This document shows, piece by piece, positions 18,951-28,773 of a stretch of DNA of 64,000 bases; position 1 is the stretch's first letter, and each line of letters starts with the position of its first letter. Where the stretch lies: contig JADKHO010000002.1 of the NCBI GenBank assembly GCA_016721765.1, positions 310,001 to 374,000 on the forward strand, given 5' to 3'. The translations under genes were made by a program, and so were the position numbers. Below the pieces are notes generated by a model. That model searched no databases and had not been told where the DNA came from. It saw nothing but the letters and a program-made list of their open reading frames with translations. This stretch comes from Bacteroidota bacterium (GTDB lineage: Bacteria > Bacteroidota > Bacteroidia > UBA4408).

Positions 18951-21314
18951 TTGAAAAAATACATTCTTTCAGCAACATTTTTGTTTATCTCTTCCCTCCT
19001 ATTTGCACAAGCGAATAAAAATATGGTGCAACGAAGTCAGTTGCGATTTCCCGGTAAGCAGCTTAGTAATATTTGTGGCTATGTGGATTCGCTTGGTAAC
19101 GAATATGCTCTAGTGGGGCATTCCACCGGTATGACAATTGTGGATGTTACCAATCCCGATAGCATTTTTTCGGTAGCAACTATAACTGGTCCAAATTCCA
19201 TTTGGCGTGAAATTAAAACCTGGCAACACTATGCCTATGTTACCACCGAAGGGGGTGGCGGTTTGCAAATAATTGATATGCGTAATTTGCCCGGCACAAT
19301 TTTGCCCCACCAAAATTGGACTCCCAACATCAGTGGCCAAGTGCTCGGTAGTATCCATGCCTTGCATATTGATAATGGATTTGTATATCTATATGGAAGC
19401 AATATCGGTGCAAAAGGAATTGTTATTGGCGATTTAACAGACCCCTACAATCCTACCTTTGCAGGACTTTACGACGGTAGCTATGTGCACGACGGTTATG
19501 TAAGAAACGATACTGCCTGGGCGTGTCAAATTTACGCAGGTACTTTTTCTGCTATTGATGTTTCTAACAAAGCAAATCCTGTGGTGCTTGCCTCACAACA
19601 AACGCCAAATGCCTTTACCCACAACTCCTGGTTATCCGACAACAGCAAATATTTATTTACAACGGATGAAGTCGATAATTCATACCTAGCTGCTTACGAT
19701 GTAAGCGATATAAGCAACATTATTTTTATGGATAAAATCCAATCCCAATATCCCGGCGGCCAAGCAATTGTGCACAATACTCATATACTTAACGACTATG
19801 CCATTACCTCTTGGTATAAAGATGGTGTGGTTATTACCGATTGTCACCGACCACAAAATTTGGTGAATGTTGGCTATATTGATGATTGCCCCGAAAGTGG
19901 GGGAAGTTACGCAGGTGTGTGGGGCGTATATCCATTTTTACCATCAGGTACAATTGTTACTTCCGATATCGACTCCGGGTTGTATGTTTACTCGCCCACA
20001 TATGTGCGTGCCTGCTATTTCGAAGGTATTGTGCGTGACAGTTTATGCAACAGCTTGTTAAACAATGTGCATGTTACCCTTATCGGGACAAACGTTCTCG
20101 ACAGTTCTGATTTTACAGGGAATTTTAAAACGGGTACACCTGATGCCGGCAGCTACACTGCTGAATTTTCTAAGGCAGGATACATCACACAAACAATTCC
20201 TGTTACGCTTGTGAATGGCGTTATTACTAACGTTTCAGTAAAACTCTTAAGTAATTCAACCGTAAATTTAAATGGATTTGTAAACGACGCAAACTTTGCT
20301 GTTACTTTACCTGGAGCGAATGTTACTTTTACAAATACAAGTGGAACCTATTCGTTACTAACCGATAATACAGGTGAGTACAACAACTGCGCAACGGTTG
20401 CAGGAATTTATGATGTGACAGTAGGAAAATGGGGTTTCGAAACCATCTGTTTTGACACACTTGTTTCTCTTGCCAGTTCTAATTTTAACTTGTCGCTCTA
20501 TCCAAAAATTCAAGATGATTTTAGTTTTAATTATGGTTGGACAGTTCAAACATCCGCAACAACAGGAGCTTGGGTTAGAGGTATTCCGGTGGGTACAACA
20601 TTGAATAATTTAAACGATGCTAATCCGGGTAATGATGATAGCAACGATTGTACTGATAAGGCTTATGTTACAGGAAATGCAGGTGGTGCTGCAGGAGCAG
20701 ATGATGTGGACGATGGTGCAACCAATTTATTTTCTCCGGTTTTTGATATAAGTGCTTATGTGCAGCCAATAATTAAGTATTCACGTTGGTTTTTTAATGC
20801 CGGTGGTTCAGGTATTCCAAACGATAGCTTGCATATTTTTATTAGCAATGGAACTACCGAAGTGGAACTTGAAAGTGTAACCATCCAAACCGCAGGAGCA
20901 TCCTCTTGGGTGAACCAATCTATCGATTTAACCGGGTTGATTCCTTTTACCAACACCATGCAAGTTAGAGTGAGAACAGCGGATATTTTACCCGGACATA
21001 TTGTGGAAGCCGGTTTCGATAATTTTTCAGTTGTAGAAGGAAGTTTGGGAATTGCACAGCCATCACCAACTGCAAACTTATCTATTAGCCCAAATCCTTC
21101 GGCAGGTGAGTTTACTTTTTATTATGCTGATTTTACCGCTTCAGTTGAAAATCAACAACTAATAATTTCGGATATTTCAGGTAGAGTGCTTGAAAAAGTT
21201 GTTCTTCAAAATGCAAAAACTAAATTCGGTAAAAACTTACCCGCCGGAGCCTACTTTGCATCTATTACTACTACTAAGGGTGAAAAAATTACACAAAAAA
21301 TAGTAAAGTACTAA
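18951..21314 (+). CDS. Choice-of-anchor B family secreted protein with T9SS sorting domain
   Basis: A 787-residue exported protein. The start is a TTG at 18951, because it gives a complete signal peptide (MKKYILSATFLFISSLLFAQ) and the next in-frame ATG lies past it. The first 350 residues form a LVIVD-type propeller (STGMTIVDVTNPDSIFSV; SIWREIKTWQHYAYVTTEGG), typical of choice-of-anchor B proteins. Carboxypeptidase-regulatory-like beta domains and a jelly-roll-like region (about 515-690) follow. The last 80 residues (LSISPNPSAGEFTF...GAYFASI) are a T9SS type A sorting domain. Function is probably at the cell surface but unknown. It sits 32 bp after parC and ends before a strong terminator. 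Confidence 0.85.
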   Translation: MKKYILSATFLFISSLLFAQANKNMVQRSQLRFPGKQLSNICGYVDSLGNEYALVGHSTGMTIVDVTNPDSIFSVATITGPNSIWREIKTWQHYAYVTTEGGGGLQIIDMRNLPGTILPHQNWTPNISGQVLGSIHALHIDNGFVYLYGSNIGAKGIVIGDLTDPYNPTFAGLYDGSYVHDGYVRNDTAWACQIYAGTFSAIDVSNKANPVVLASQQTPNAFTHNSWLSDNSKYLFTTDEVDNSYLAAYDVSDISNIIFMDKIQSQYPGGQAIVHNTHILNDYAITSWYKDGVVITDCHRPQNLVNVGYIDDCPESGGSYAGVWGVYPFLPSGTIVTSDIDSGLYVYSPTYVRACYFEGIVRDSLCNSLLNNVHVTLIGTNVLDSSDFTGNFKTGTPDAGSYTAEFSKAGYITQTIPVTLVNGVITNVSVKLLSNSTVNLNGFVNDANFAVTLPGANVTFTNTSGTYSLLTDNTGEYNNCATVAGIYDVTVGKWGFETICFDTLVSLASSNFNLSLYPKIQDDFSFNYGWTVQTSATTGAWVRGIPVGTTLNNLNDANPGNDDSNDCTDKAYVTGNAGGAAGADDVDDGATNLFSPVFDISAYVQPIIKYSRWFFNAGGSGIPNDSLHIFISNGTTEVELESVTIQTAGASSWVNQSIDLTGLIPFTNTMQVRVRTADILPGHIVEAGFDNFSVVEGSLGIAQPSPTANLSISPNPSAGEFTFYYADFTASVENQQLIISDISGRVLEKVVLQNAKTKFGKNLPAGAYFASITTTKGEKITQKIVKY

Positions 21315-21325
21315 TTGCCCCATCA

Positions 21326-21370
21326 CACAAAAAAAAACTGCTGAGCACCCATTCAGCAGTTTTTTTTGTG
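21326..21370. terminator. Rho-independent terminator after the choice-of-anchor B gene
   Basis: A stem of at least 14 bp (AAACTGCTGA / TCAGCAGTTT core at about 21331-21344 and 21353-21366) has a 7-8-nt loop, then eight T residues. A-tracts on the left side also let it serve the minus-strand gene at 21434. Confidence 0.88.
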
Positions 21371-21433
21371 CAAATATTTCCAATATCGAAATTCATCAGT
21401 AAAATTCTTTCGTCTAATCAACTAATGCCTCCA

Positions 21434-21826
21434 TTACAATTTTAATTTACTTTTTAGTAAGTATCCCATTGCAATGCTTATTACAGGAATACCGATGTAA
21501 CTCAATCCAATCGATAAAAAATAATCAACAAATGTTGTCTTCATCATTGGAATTAAAACTATCGTGTCCAAAACAATATTGATTGCAAACCAGCTAAACC
21601 CAACAACTATACTTTGAAGTAAATAATCGCTCTCCACAAATTTGAAATAGCGATAAAGCAGGTAACAGCCTGATACAACTCCTACCAACATAATTGTAGA
21701 CTTAAAAGTTGCGTAGGGTACTACAAGTTCACCACCCGGTTTATAAAATAAAAATGAAACCGCAAATGGAATTAACCAAGATAGTATCCCTAAAAAGATG
21801 TTCTTGATAACTAATTTCTGTGACAT
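21434..21826 (-). CDS. Unknown small integral membrane protein (about four helices)
   Basis: A 130-residue protein with hydrophobic segments near residues 8-28, 42-60, 70-92 and 98-124, and a basic C-terminus (LLKSKLKL). No conserved catalytic motif or family was recognised. It is isolated, about 180 bp from the next upstream gene, and faces the terminator at 21326-21370. It may belong to one of the small Bacteroidota-specific membrane families. Confidence 0.6.
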   Translation of the reverse strand: MSQKLVIKNIFLGILSWLIPFAVSFLFYKPGGELVVPYATFKSTIMLVGVVSGCYLLYRYFKFVESDYLLQSIVVGFSWFAINIVLDTIVLIPMMKTTFVDYFLSIGLSYIGIPVISIAMGYLLKSKLKL

Positions 21827-22003
21827 AGTGCAAGAATTTTAAACCAAAATTAATTAAGTGTATAATTGCCAAAGTTGACTCCGATCAATGCTAGTAATGA
21901 TACTCGTCATTGCGAAAATCATTTTGGAGTAATATTATTTCAACACACTGAGCTTAGTTGCTCTTGCAATTTTGTCAACTACTTCAAATAAAAAATTATA
22001 TAA

Positions 22004-22705
22004 TTACTTCTGACTTTTAATTTTCTTGGTAACAATGCCAAAGTTTAATCCGAGATTAAACTTAAAATTGGAATTGTAAAGCGATTGCTCACCATCAAAT
22101 GGATCAAAATATTTACGTGACTGATTTTGACGTTGCTCCCAAAATTTTAATTTTTTATAACCGAAGCCGCCAAAAAAATCAACAGCCACAGTGCGTGCAA
22201 TAAAAAACTGAATACCCACCAACATATTTACATTAAAATTACTTTCGCCAATATACAGGTTATTGGCCATGAAGTAAGGTGTTGTTAATTTTGCATAGGC
22301 ATACGAAACATGCGGAGAGATGTAAAAACCTTGTGGTGAATATTTTTTACGCGATGGAAAAAAACGATGCGAGGCTTGCACCCTAAATCCTCTTACAATT
22401 GTTTTTTGTGAACCAAATATCCCAAAACTATCTTCAAAAAGTTTGTAGATTAAACTCTTTCCTAAATACCCCATGCCCAATTGCGTAGATTGCCTTTTTG
22501 AAGTGGTAAATTCACTCAACAATCGATATTCGCCGGTGTAGAGCAATGGTCCCCACAAAATCGGTATGGGGTTAAATTTTATTACAGCATGAATTTTTTG
22601 AGGATAATTAAATTTTAACACAATACTATCTTGCGCCTTGCTTGTAGAAACAAGGAAAAGCAGTAGCAAAAATAATGACCACAAAAGATTGCTTCGGGTG
22701 TACAT
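22004..22705 (-). CDS. Predicted outer-membrane beta-barrel protein, DUF3575-like
   Basis: A 233-residue protein with a signal peptide ending near STSKAQD, then alternating hydrophobic/polar strands with aromatic girdle residues (KFNPIPILWGPLLYTGEYRL; NFNVNMLVGIQFFIARTVAV; FKFNLGLNFGIVTKK). The opening resembles DUF3575-type barrels, but the assignment is tentative. The ATG at 22705 is 2 bp from the tsaD stop, so it is co-transcribed behind tsaD. Confidence 0.65.
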   Translation of the reverse strand: MYTRSNLLWSLFLLLLFLVSTSKAQDSIVLKFNYPQKIHAVIKFNPIPILWGPLLYTGEYRLLSEFTTSKRQSTQLGMGYLGKSLIYKLFEDSFGIFGSQKTIVRGFRVQASHRFFPSRKKYSPQGFYISPHVSYAYAKLTTPYFMANNLYIGESNFNVNMLVGIQFFIARTVAVDFFGGFGYKKLKFWEQRQNQSRKYFDPFDGEQSLYNSNFKFNLGLNFGIVTKKIKSQK

Positions 22706-22707
22706 GC

Positions 22708-23730
22708 TTAAATTTTCATTCGGGGTGAAGGAATTGATGAAGACGTTGCAAAATCTTGTTTCTGGTATTTCAAATATCCGGTCATGGCTATCATGGCTGC
22801 ATTATCGGTACAATATTCAAACTTAGGAATAAAAACTTTCCATCCAAAAGTATTATTCAATAAAGCTTTCCGCAAACCACTGTTGGCACTTACTCCACCG
22901 GCAATGGCAATTTGTGTCACCCCTTTTAAGTCGCTCGCTGCCTTTAGTTTCTCCATTAAAATTTTGACAAGGGTGTATTGTATTGAGGCACAAATATCAT
23001 TCTTATTTTTTTCAATAAAATCAACATCCATAGCCATATTATCTTTCACAAAATACAACACGGCTGTCTTAAATCCACTAAAACTAAAATCCAAATCCGC
23101 TATTTTTGGCACAGGGAATTTAAACGCCAATGGATTTCCCAATTGAGCAAACTTATCTATTAATGGCCCACCGGGATAAGGCAATCCCAATATTTTTGCC
23201 GATTTATCAAAGGCTTCTCCAGCTGCATCATCCAGCGTTTCTCCGATAACAGTCATTTTAAAATAATCCTCTACATACACCAGTTGAGTATGCCCTCCCG
23301 ACACAGTTAAACATAAAAAAGGAAATTCTGGAACCTTATTTTCTTGCACAGGTGATTGTATAAAATGCGCCAAAATATGGGCCTGCATATGATTTACTTC
23401 AATTAATGGAATGCCTAAAGCACTGGCAAATGATTTGGCAAAGCTCCCGCCCACCAATAAAGAACCTAATAATCCGGGGCCTTGTGTATAGGCAACTGCC
23501 GAAATCTCAGACTTGCGCACTCCCGCCGCTTTTAACGCTTCGTCCACCACCGGAATAATATTGGCTTGATGCGCCCGAGAAGCAAGTTCCGGCACCACTC
23601 CCCCATATTGTTTATGCACCAATTGATTGGCAACAATATTGGCAAGAATTTTGCCATCACGCAACACAGCAGCCCCAGTATCATCACAAGAGGATTCGAT
23701 TCCTAAAATTGTTATCGCTTGGTGTTGCAT
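22708..23730 (-). CDS. tsaD: tRNA N6-adenosine threonylcarbamoyltransferase
   Basis: Transfers the threonylcarbamoyl group to A37 of ANN-decoding tRNAs, in complex with TsaB/TsaE. The protein shows ILGIESSCDDTGAAV, the metal-binding HMQAHILAHF, SGGHTQLVYV, GEAFDKSAKILG, and near the end AGGVSANSGLR and FCTDN-like FEYCTDNAAMIA. The preferred start is the ATG at 23730 (MQHQAITILG; 340 residues). An in-frame ATG at 23778 would add 16 residues but lies upstream of the best minus-7 box, so it is less likely. It is followed at 2 bp by a beta-barrel gene and is divergent from tamB. Confidence 0.95.
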   Translation of the reverse strand: MQHQAITILGIESSCDDTGAAVLRDGKILANIVANQLVHKQYGGVVPELASRAHQANIIPVVDEALKAAGVRKSEISAVAYTQGPGLLGSLLVGGSFAKSFASALGIPLIEVNHMQAHILAHFIQSPVQENKVPEFPFLCLTVSGGHTQLVYVEDYFKMTVIGETLDDAAGEAFDKSAKILGLPYPGGPLIDKFAQLGNPLAFKFPVPKIADLDFSFSGFKTAVLYFVKDNMAMDVDFIEKNKNDICASIQYTLVKILMEKLKAASDLKGVTQIAIAGGVSANSGLRKALLNNTFGWKVFIPKFEYCTDNAAMIAMTGYLKYQKQDFATSSSIPSPRMKI

Positions 23731-23746
23731 AATCGCTAATTTTACA

Positions 23747-23754
23747 CAAATGTA
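23747..23754 (-). promoter_or_regulatory. TAnnTTTG minus-7 box for tsaD
   Basis: TACATTTG on the minus strand lies 17 bp from the preferred ATG. This would give a very short leader and favours 23730 as the start. Confidence 0.45.
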
Positions 23755-23897
23755 TTGCATTGAACTTAAAAAATACACTTTATGCTATTTCAGTTTCAAC
23801 AATGCATGTTTAGCAAAATGATGAAAAACAACTGAAAGGGCATGTATTTATTTACTTATTTCGTAAGCATATCAAAAAATTAATTAATATATTAAAA

Positions 23898-26800
23898 GTG
23901 CTTGTTGCGGTAATGCTCCTGTTTTTGGTGGGAGTATATGCCCTTATGCGCAGCAGTACTATCCAAACTTTCCTAAGCCATAAAGTGGCTACCTACCTCA
24001 GCGAAAAATTAAAAACAGAAGTGCAAGTAGGTAGTGTCGATTTTGAACTCTTCCGAACATTTGTTATTAACGATGTGTTTGTGCGCGATTTACATAAGGA
24101 TACACTCGTTTATGCCGGACAATTAAAATTGAGTGTAAAGAATTTTAACATCAATAAAAATGTATTTAACTTAAAAAGCATTGAAGTGGTTAATACGCGT
24201 TTTAATTTGGTGCAATACAAAAATGAGCACGATCTTAATTTTCAGTTTATCGTGGATGCCTTTGATAACGGCGATACCAGCCATACCAAAAGTAAGCCCA
24301 TGTATGTGTGGTGCCATAATTTTGAATTAAAAAATGTTGATTTTTCGTACCGATATGAAAACGATACCACACCTAATTATGGCATTAATTTTAACGATGC
24401 ACATGTGAAGCACGTGAATGCTCGACTAAGCAATTTTTATGTGGAAGGCGACACCCTTAACGGTCGCATCGATAACCTCACCGCAGTCGAAAAAAGTGGA
24501 TTTATTATTAAACGATTTACCTCCGAAGTGCGCATTTGCGGGCAATTCATGAATTTTAAAAACCTCGATTTTACTACCAACAACAGCCATGTGGTAACTG
24601 ACTTGCTGAGTTTTAAATCTAAAAACTGGCGCGACTACAACAATTTTGAGGAAAATGTTTACATGTCGGCCATTTTTAAGCGCTCTATTGTGGAGATGGA
24701 AGATATTTCCTATTTCGCTCCTGAATTAGAAGGAATCAAAAAAATGCTTACCCTTAGCGGGGATGTGCATGGAAAAGTGAACGATTTAAAAGGTCGCAAA
24801 GTAAATATTGCTTTTGGCAAAAGTTCTTTTCTTAACGGAGATTTCGATTTAAATGGCTTGCCTTACCTAAAAGAAACATTTGTACACTTAAAAATAGAAG
24901 CACTAAGTACTAATCAAACCGATTTGGAAACCCTTCCCAATTATCCTTTTACGGATAAAACGTATTTAAAATTGCCGCACAATATTGAGCGCTTAGGGCA
25001 AATGAATTTTAAAGGAAATTTTACCGGATTTTATAATGATTTTGTTGCTTATGGAAATTTAAATACACAAATAGGCTCCATCTCTTCAGATATCCAAATG
25101 AAGCAAGCATCCGCAGAAGCGCCGGTAACCTACAAAGGAAAACTAAAAAGCAATGCCTTTGATATAGGCACATATTACGGTTTGGCTGATGTGATGCGCA
25201 ATATAACGCTCGACATTGATATAGAAGGGAAAGGACTTAACATTAATAACATAAGCGCGGATATTAAAGGAAAAGTATTCAGCTTTGAATTTCAAAAATA
25301 CAATTACCGTAACATTGATGTGAAAGGAAATTTTGCTAAAAATATATTCAACGGTCAATTTGCTGTTGAAGACGAAAATGTTGCGCTCAACTTTGACGGA
25401 GATATTGATTTAACCGGAAAACTACCCTACCTCAATTTTAAAAGCGAAATCCGAAAAGCCAATCTTTCTAACCTAAATTTATTTAAAACAAAAAATAAAA
25501 TTGATTTTTCAACTACTGCAATTGTTAACCTAACCGGTGATGACATTGACAATTTAATAGGGAGTATAAGGTTAACAAATACCCATCTTATTCAAAATGA
25601 AAAATCAGTAGATGTTCAAAATTTCTTGCTCAATTCCACTATTAACAAAGATAATAGGTCCTTGCAATTGCTTTCCGACTTTGCCGATGCAGAAATTAAA
25701 GGTCAGTTTAGCCTAAATGAATTGCAAGCTGCTGTACAAAAAATGATTGAAAGTTATATTCCATCTATTATTGCAACTACCAAGACAAAAGTAGAACCTT
25801 CTCCACAGAATTTCGAATTTACCTTACTTACCAAACAATCAGAAGACGTTAGTCGTGTGCTTTTTGAAAAACTTTGCTTGCATAAAGCCACGCTCATTCA
25901 AGGTGATTTTCATTCCACAAAGAATACTTTCAAACTAAATGTAACAGCTCCTGAAATTGATATTGCAGATAGGAATTTAAAAGAGTTTGAAATTCGTTCT
26001 CAAACCGAAAGTGAAAAAATAAACTTGGTTGTTAAAGCAAATAACTTAGCATTAGGTAGCAACAACAATGTGCGAAAAATTATTTTTTACACCAATGCTT
26101 TTCAAGACAGTTTAAAATTTAAATTGCAATGGATAAATGACGATGTGCTTAATAATAAAGGAAAACTTAGTGGGTATGCAGCATTCAATTCTGCTCAAAA
26201 CGTAAATATTCATTTTCTTCCTTCCGAAATTTTTGTGGAAGATTCGCTCTGGACCATCAGTAAAAATAACCTTATTCAAATTAAATCCGACAGTATACAT
26301 TTTAGTGATTTTGCACTCACTCACAACGCTCAGTCACTTAAAGTGGACGGTTTAATTTCGAGTAAAAACTCCGACTTACTTAATATTAGCCTCAGTAATT
26401 TTAATTTAAATATTCTAAATCCGTTGCTGCGTCAAGACGATATTACCTTGGGTGGTATTGTGGATGGAAATACCACCATTTCAGGAATACGTACTAATTT
26501 GGTGTTTACTTCTGCATTAAAATTTAAAGGCTTTAGTTTCAATGATGAACTATTGGGAGATGGCTCAGTAATGAGTTTGTGGGACGATTCAAAAGAATCA
26601 ATAGCCATTAATGGACGCTTTTTAAGAGGCGATATTCCCACCATTTCAGCAAGCGGTTTCTACTATCCTTTTCGGAATGAAAATAGTCTCGATTTTGAAT
26701 TAGCCTTCCAAAAAACACAATTAAAACTCCTCGAAAAATATACAACCGATGTAGTAAGCCATATTAACGGAACAGCAACAGGTGATTTATTCTTATCAGG

Positions 26801-28334
26801 ATCTTTAAAAAAACCAATTCTAACAGGCTCACTCGAAATTCAAAAAGGGGGTTTCTTAGTCGATTATATTAATACCAATTACACCTTTAGCTCCACGGTA
26901 ATTTTCAAAAATGGACTTATCACCATACCCGGTTTTATACTCTACGATGCCAATGGTAATAAGGCGAAAGCGGAAGGGGTAGTAACCCACAATTATTTTA
27001 ACGATATCCGTTTCGAATTTAATTTGGATGCCAATAAGTTTTACTGCCTCAATACCAATGCGGCTCAAAATAATTTATATTATGGTAAAGCCTTTGCGTC
27101 GGGCTTGATAAAGATTTACGGGGATTTAAAAAATGTAAATTTTGATATTGATGCCAGAACCGAAAAAGGTACTCAATTCAATATTCCCTTATCCGGTTCT
27201 GAAGAAATTAGTGAAAACAAATTTGTAACTTTTATCAATAAAAATGACACTGCTTCTAAAGTAAAAAATGCCTACGAAGTCGATTTATCGGGCATTCAAC
27301 TGAATTTCGATTTGGATGTTACACCGGATGCAGATGTGCAATTAATCTTTGATTCCAAAATAGGTGATGTCATTAAAGGCAACGGAAGTGGTAATCTTAA
27401 AATGCAAATCAACACGCTTGGGCAGTTCAACATGTATGGCGATTATACTATTAACAACGGAGACTATTTGTTTACGCTCAAAAATGTAATCAATAAGCGC
27501 TTTAAAATCGATCAGGGCGGAACCATTGCTTGGAATGGAGATCCTTACGATGCCGATGTAAATATAAATGCCATCTATAAAGTACGTACTTCCTTGTTTG
27601 AATTGTTACAAGATACCAGCAGTGCTTACAAAAAACGTGTACCGGTAGATGTAGTGCTTCACATGGCTGATAAGCTTTTTAATCCCACCATTAATTTCGA
27701 TATAAATTTACCCAACTCCGACGAGCGAATTAAAAGCGAAGTGCGCAGCGCCATTGGCTACGAAAGCGAAGCCGATTTAAATAAGCAAGTATTTTCATTG
27801 CTTGTATTAGGCAGATTTTTTCCTCCTTCCGAACAAAAAAACAATACCACCGCGAATAACGATATTGGACTCACATCCAACTCTTCTGAGCTGCTATCCA
27901 ATCAAATCAGCAACTGGCTGTCTCAAACCAACGACTTGTTAAAAATTGGAGTCAAATACCGACCGGGCGACGAAATCACCAACAAAGAATTGCAAGTTGC
28001 AGTTTCTACTGAATTGTTCAATGATCGTGTTTCCATTGATGGAAATGTGGGTGTTGCAAATAATCCTTATTCGGCAAGTAATATTGTTGGTGATGTGAAC
28101 GTGGAATATAAAATTAACCGCGATGGAAAATTTAGAGTCAAGGCATTTAATCAAAGCAACGATTACACTACTATTGCTAATAACGGTCCGTACAAACAAG
28201 GACTTGGGCTGTTTTACAGAGAAGAATTCGATACTTGGGGCGAATTAATTAGAAGGTACCGAGAAAAGGTGCGCAGCATCAGAGCCCCTAAAACACCTGA
28301 GTTTGGGACGGATGGAGAAAGTTTAAGTAAATAA
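23898..28334 (+). CDS. tamB: TamB-like translocation/assembly module protein (DUF490)
   Basis: A 1478-residue AsmA/TamB-family protein that spans from inner to outer membrane and is thought to move lipid or help outer-membrane assembly. The N-terminus is one membrane helix (VLVAVMLLFLVGVYALM). The body is a long run of beta strands forming a groove, and the last 350 residues carry the TamB C-terminal domain (GDYLFTLKNVINKRFKIDQG; FDINLPNSDERIKSEV). The start is uncertain: GTG at 23898 is the first standard start, but the frame stays open to 23814 and the upstream codons would supply a more typical basic leader (RKHIKKLINILK). It ends 1 bp from the stop of a convergent gene. Confidence 0.88.
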   Translation: MLVAVMLLFLVGVYALMRSSTIQTFLSHKVATYLSEKLKTEVQVGSVDFELFRTFVINDVFVRDLHKDTLVYAGQLKLSVKNFNINKNVFNLKSIEVVNTRFNLVQYKNEHDLNFQFIVDAFDNGDTSHTKSKPMYVWCHNFELKNVDFSYRYENDTTPNYGINFNDAHVKHVNARLSNFYVEGDTLNGRIDNLTAVEKSGFIIKRFTSEVRICGQFMNFKNLDFTTNNSHVVTDLLSFKSKNWRDYNNFEENVYMSAIFKRSIVEMEDISYFAPELEGIKKMLTLSGDVHGKVNDLKGRKVNIAFGKSSFLNGDFDLNGLPYLKETFVHLKIEALSTNQTDLETLPNYPFTDKTYLKLPHNIERLGQMNFKGNFTGFYNDFVAYGNLNTQIGSISSDIQMKQASAEAPVTYKGKLKSNAFDIGTYYGLADVMRNITLDIDIEGKGLNINNISADIKGKVFSFEFQKYNYRNIDVKGNFAKNIFNGQFAVEDENVALNFDGDIDLTGKLPYLNFKSEIRKANLSNLNLFKTKNKIDFSTTAIVNLTGDDIDNLIGSIRLTNTHLIQNEKSVDVQNFLLNSTINKDNRSLQLLSDFADAEIKGQFSLNELQAAVQKMIESYIPSIIATTKTKVEPSPQNFEFTLLTKQSEDVSRVLFEKLCLHKATLIQGDFHSTKNTFKLNVTAPEIDIADRNLKEFEIRSQTESEKINLVVKANNLALGSNNNVRKIIFYTNAFQDSLKFKLQWINDDVLNNKGKLSGYAAFNSAQNVNIHFLPSEIFVEDSLWTISKNNLIQIKSDSIHFSDFALTHNAQSLKVDGLISSKNSDLLNISLSNFNLNILNPLLRQDDITLGGIVDGNTTISGIRTNLVFTSALKFKGFSFNDELLGDGSVMSLWDDSKESIAINGRFLRGDIPTISASGFYYPFRNENSLDFELAFQKTQLKLLEKYTTDVVSHINGTATGDLFLSGSLKKPILTGSLEIQKGGFLVDYINTNYTFSSTVIFKNGLITIPGFILYDANGNKAKAEGVVTHNYFNDIRFEFNLDANKFYCLNTNAAQNNLYYGKAFASGLIKIYGDLKNVNFDIDARTEKGTQFNIPLSGSEEISENKFVTFINKNDTASKVKNAYEVDLSGIQLNFDLDVTPDADVQLIFDSKIGDVIKGNGSGNLKMQINTLGQFNMYGDYTINNGDYLFTLKNVINKRFKIDQGGTIAWNGDPYDADVNINAIYKVRTSLFELLQDTSSAYKKRVPVDVVLHMADKLFNPTINFDINLPNSDERIKSEVRSAIGYESEADLNKQVFSLLVLGRFFPPSEQKNNTTANNDIGLTSNSSELLSNQISNWLSQTNDLLKIGVKYRPGDEITNKELQVAVSTELFNDRVSIDGNVGVANNPYSASNIVGDVNVEYKINRDGKFRVKAFNQSNDYTTIANNGPYKQGLGLFYREEFDTWGELIRRYREKVRSIRAPKTPEFGTDGESLSK

Positions 28335-28335
28335 A

Positions 28336-28764
28336 CTAGTTGTTCAGCTTTTTTCGTTCAAAGTCTAGGATGCTGCTTTTACGCTTTCCCAAAAAGCTCA
28401 AATAAAATTTGGCTTCTTCATCCACAAATGCCAGTACAAAGGCAGCCCAAACAAGTATTGGAATGATAGAATAAAGAATCCCATAATACCAAAATCCAAA
28501 AAAGCTATACACATAAGCAGTTTCCGGATGTGCCGATAAAAAAATTACTGGCACTTTTTCACCAATCAAATAATGTACGTTTTTAACTGCTGTAAATTCA
28601 TACAGCTTTAGGTTTTCTTCAAATTGAATTGTAGTATAACGAACAGCTTTCCCATCCGTAAAGGAAGCATGTATCATAAAATCAATTTTATTCAGAAAAT
28701 AGTATAAGCCAATAATACCGAATCCAATCCAAAGTATTTTTGACTTTGTTAATTTTAAATTCAT
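28336..28764 (-). CDS. Small membrane protein, DUF3592-like
   Basis: A 142-residue protein with one N-terminal helix (about residues 10-24), an extracytoplasmic beta region (YTTIQFEENLKLYEF; YLIGEKVPVIFL) and a second helix pair (about 88-115), ending with a basic tail. The layout and the GEKVPVIF segment resemble DUF3592, which has no known function. It follows the unknown gene at 28774 after 9 bp, so they form a two-gene unit convergent with tamB. Confidence 0.55.
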   Translation of the reverse strand: MNLKLTKSKILWIGFGIIGLYYFLNKIDFMIHASFTDGKAVRYTTIQFEENLKLYEFTAVKNVHYLIGEKVPVIFLSAHPETAYVYSFFGFWYYGILYSIIPILVWAAFVLAFVDEEAKFYLSFLGKRKSSILDFERKKLNN

Positions 28765-28773
28765 TGCGCGTGC

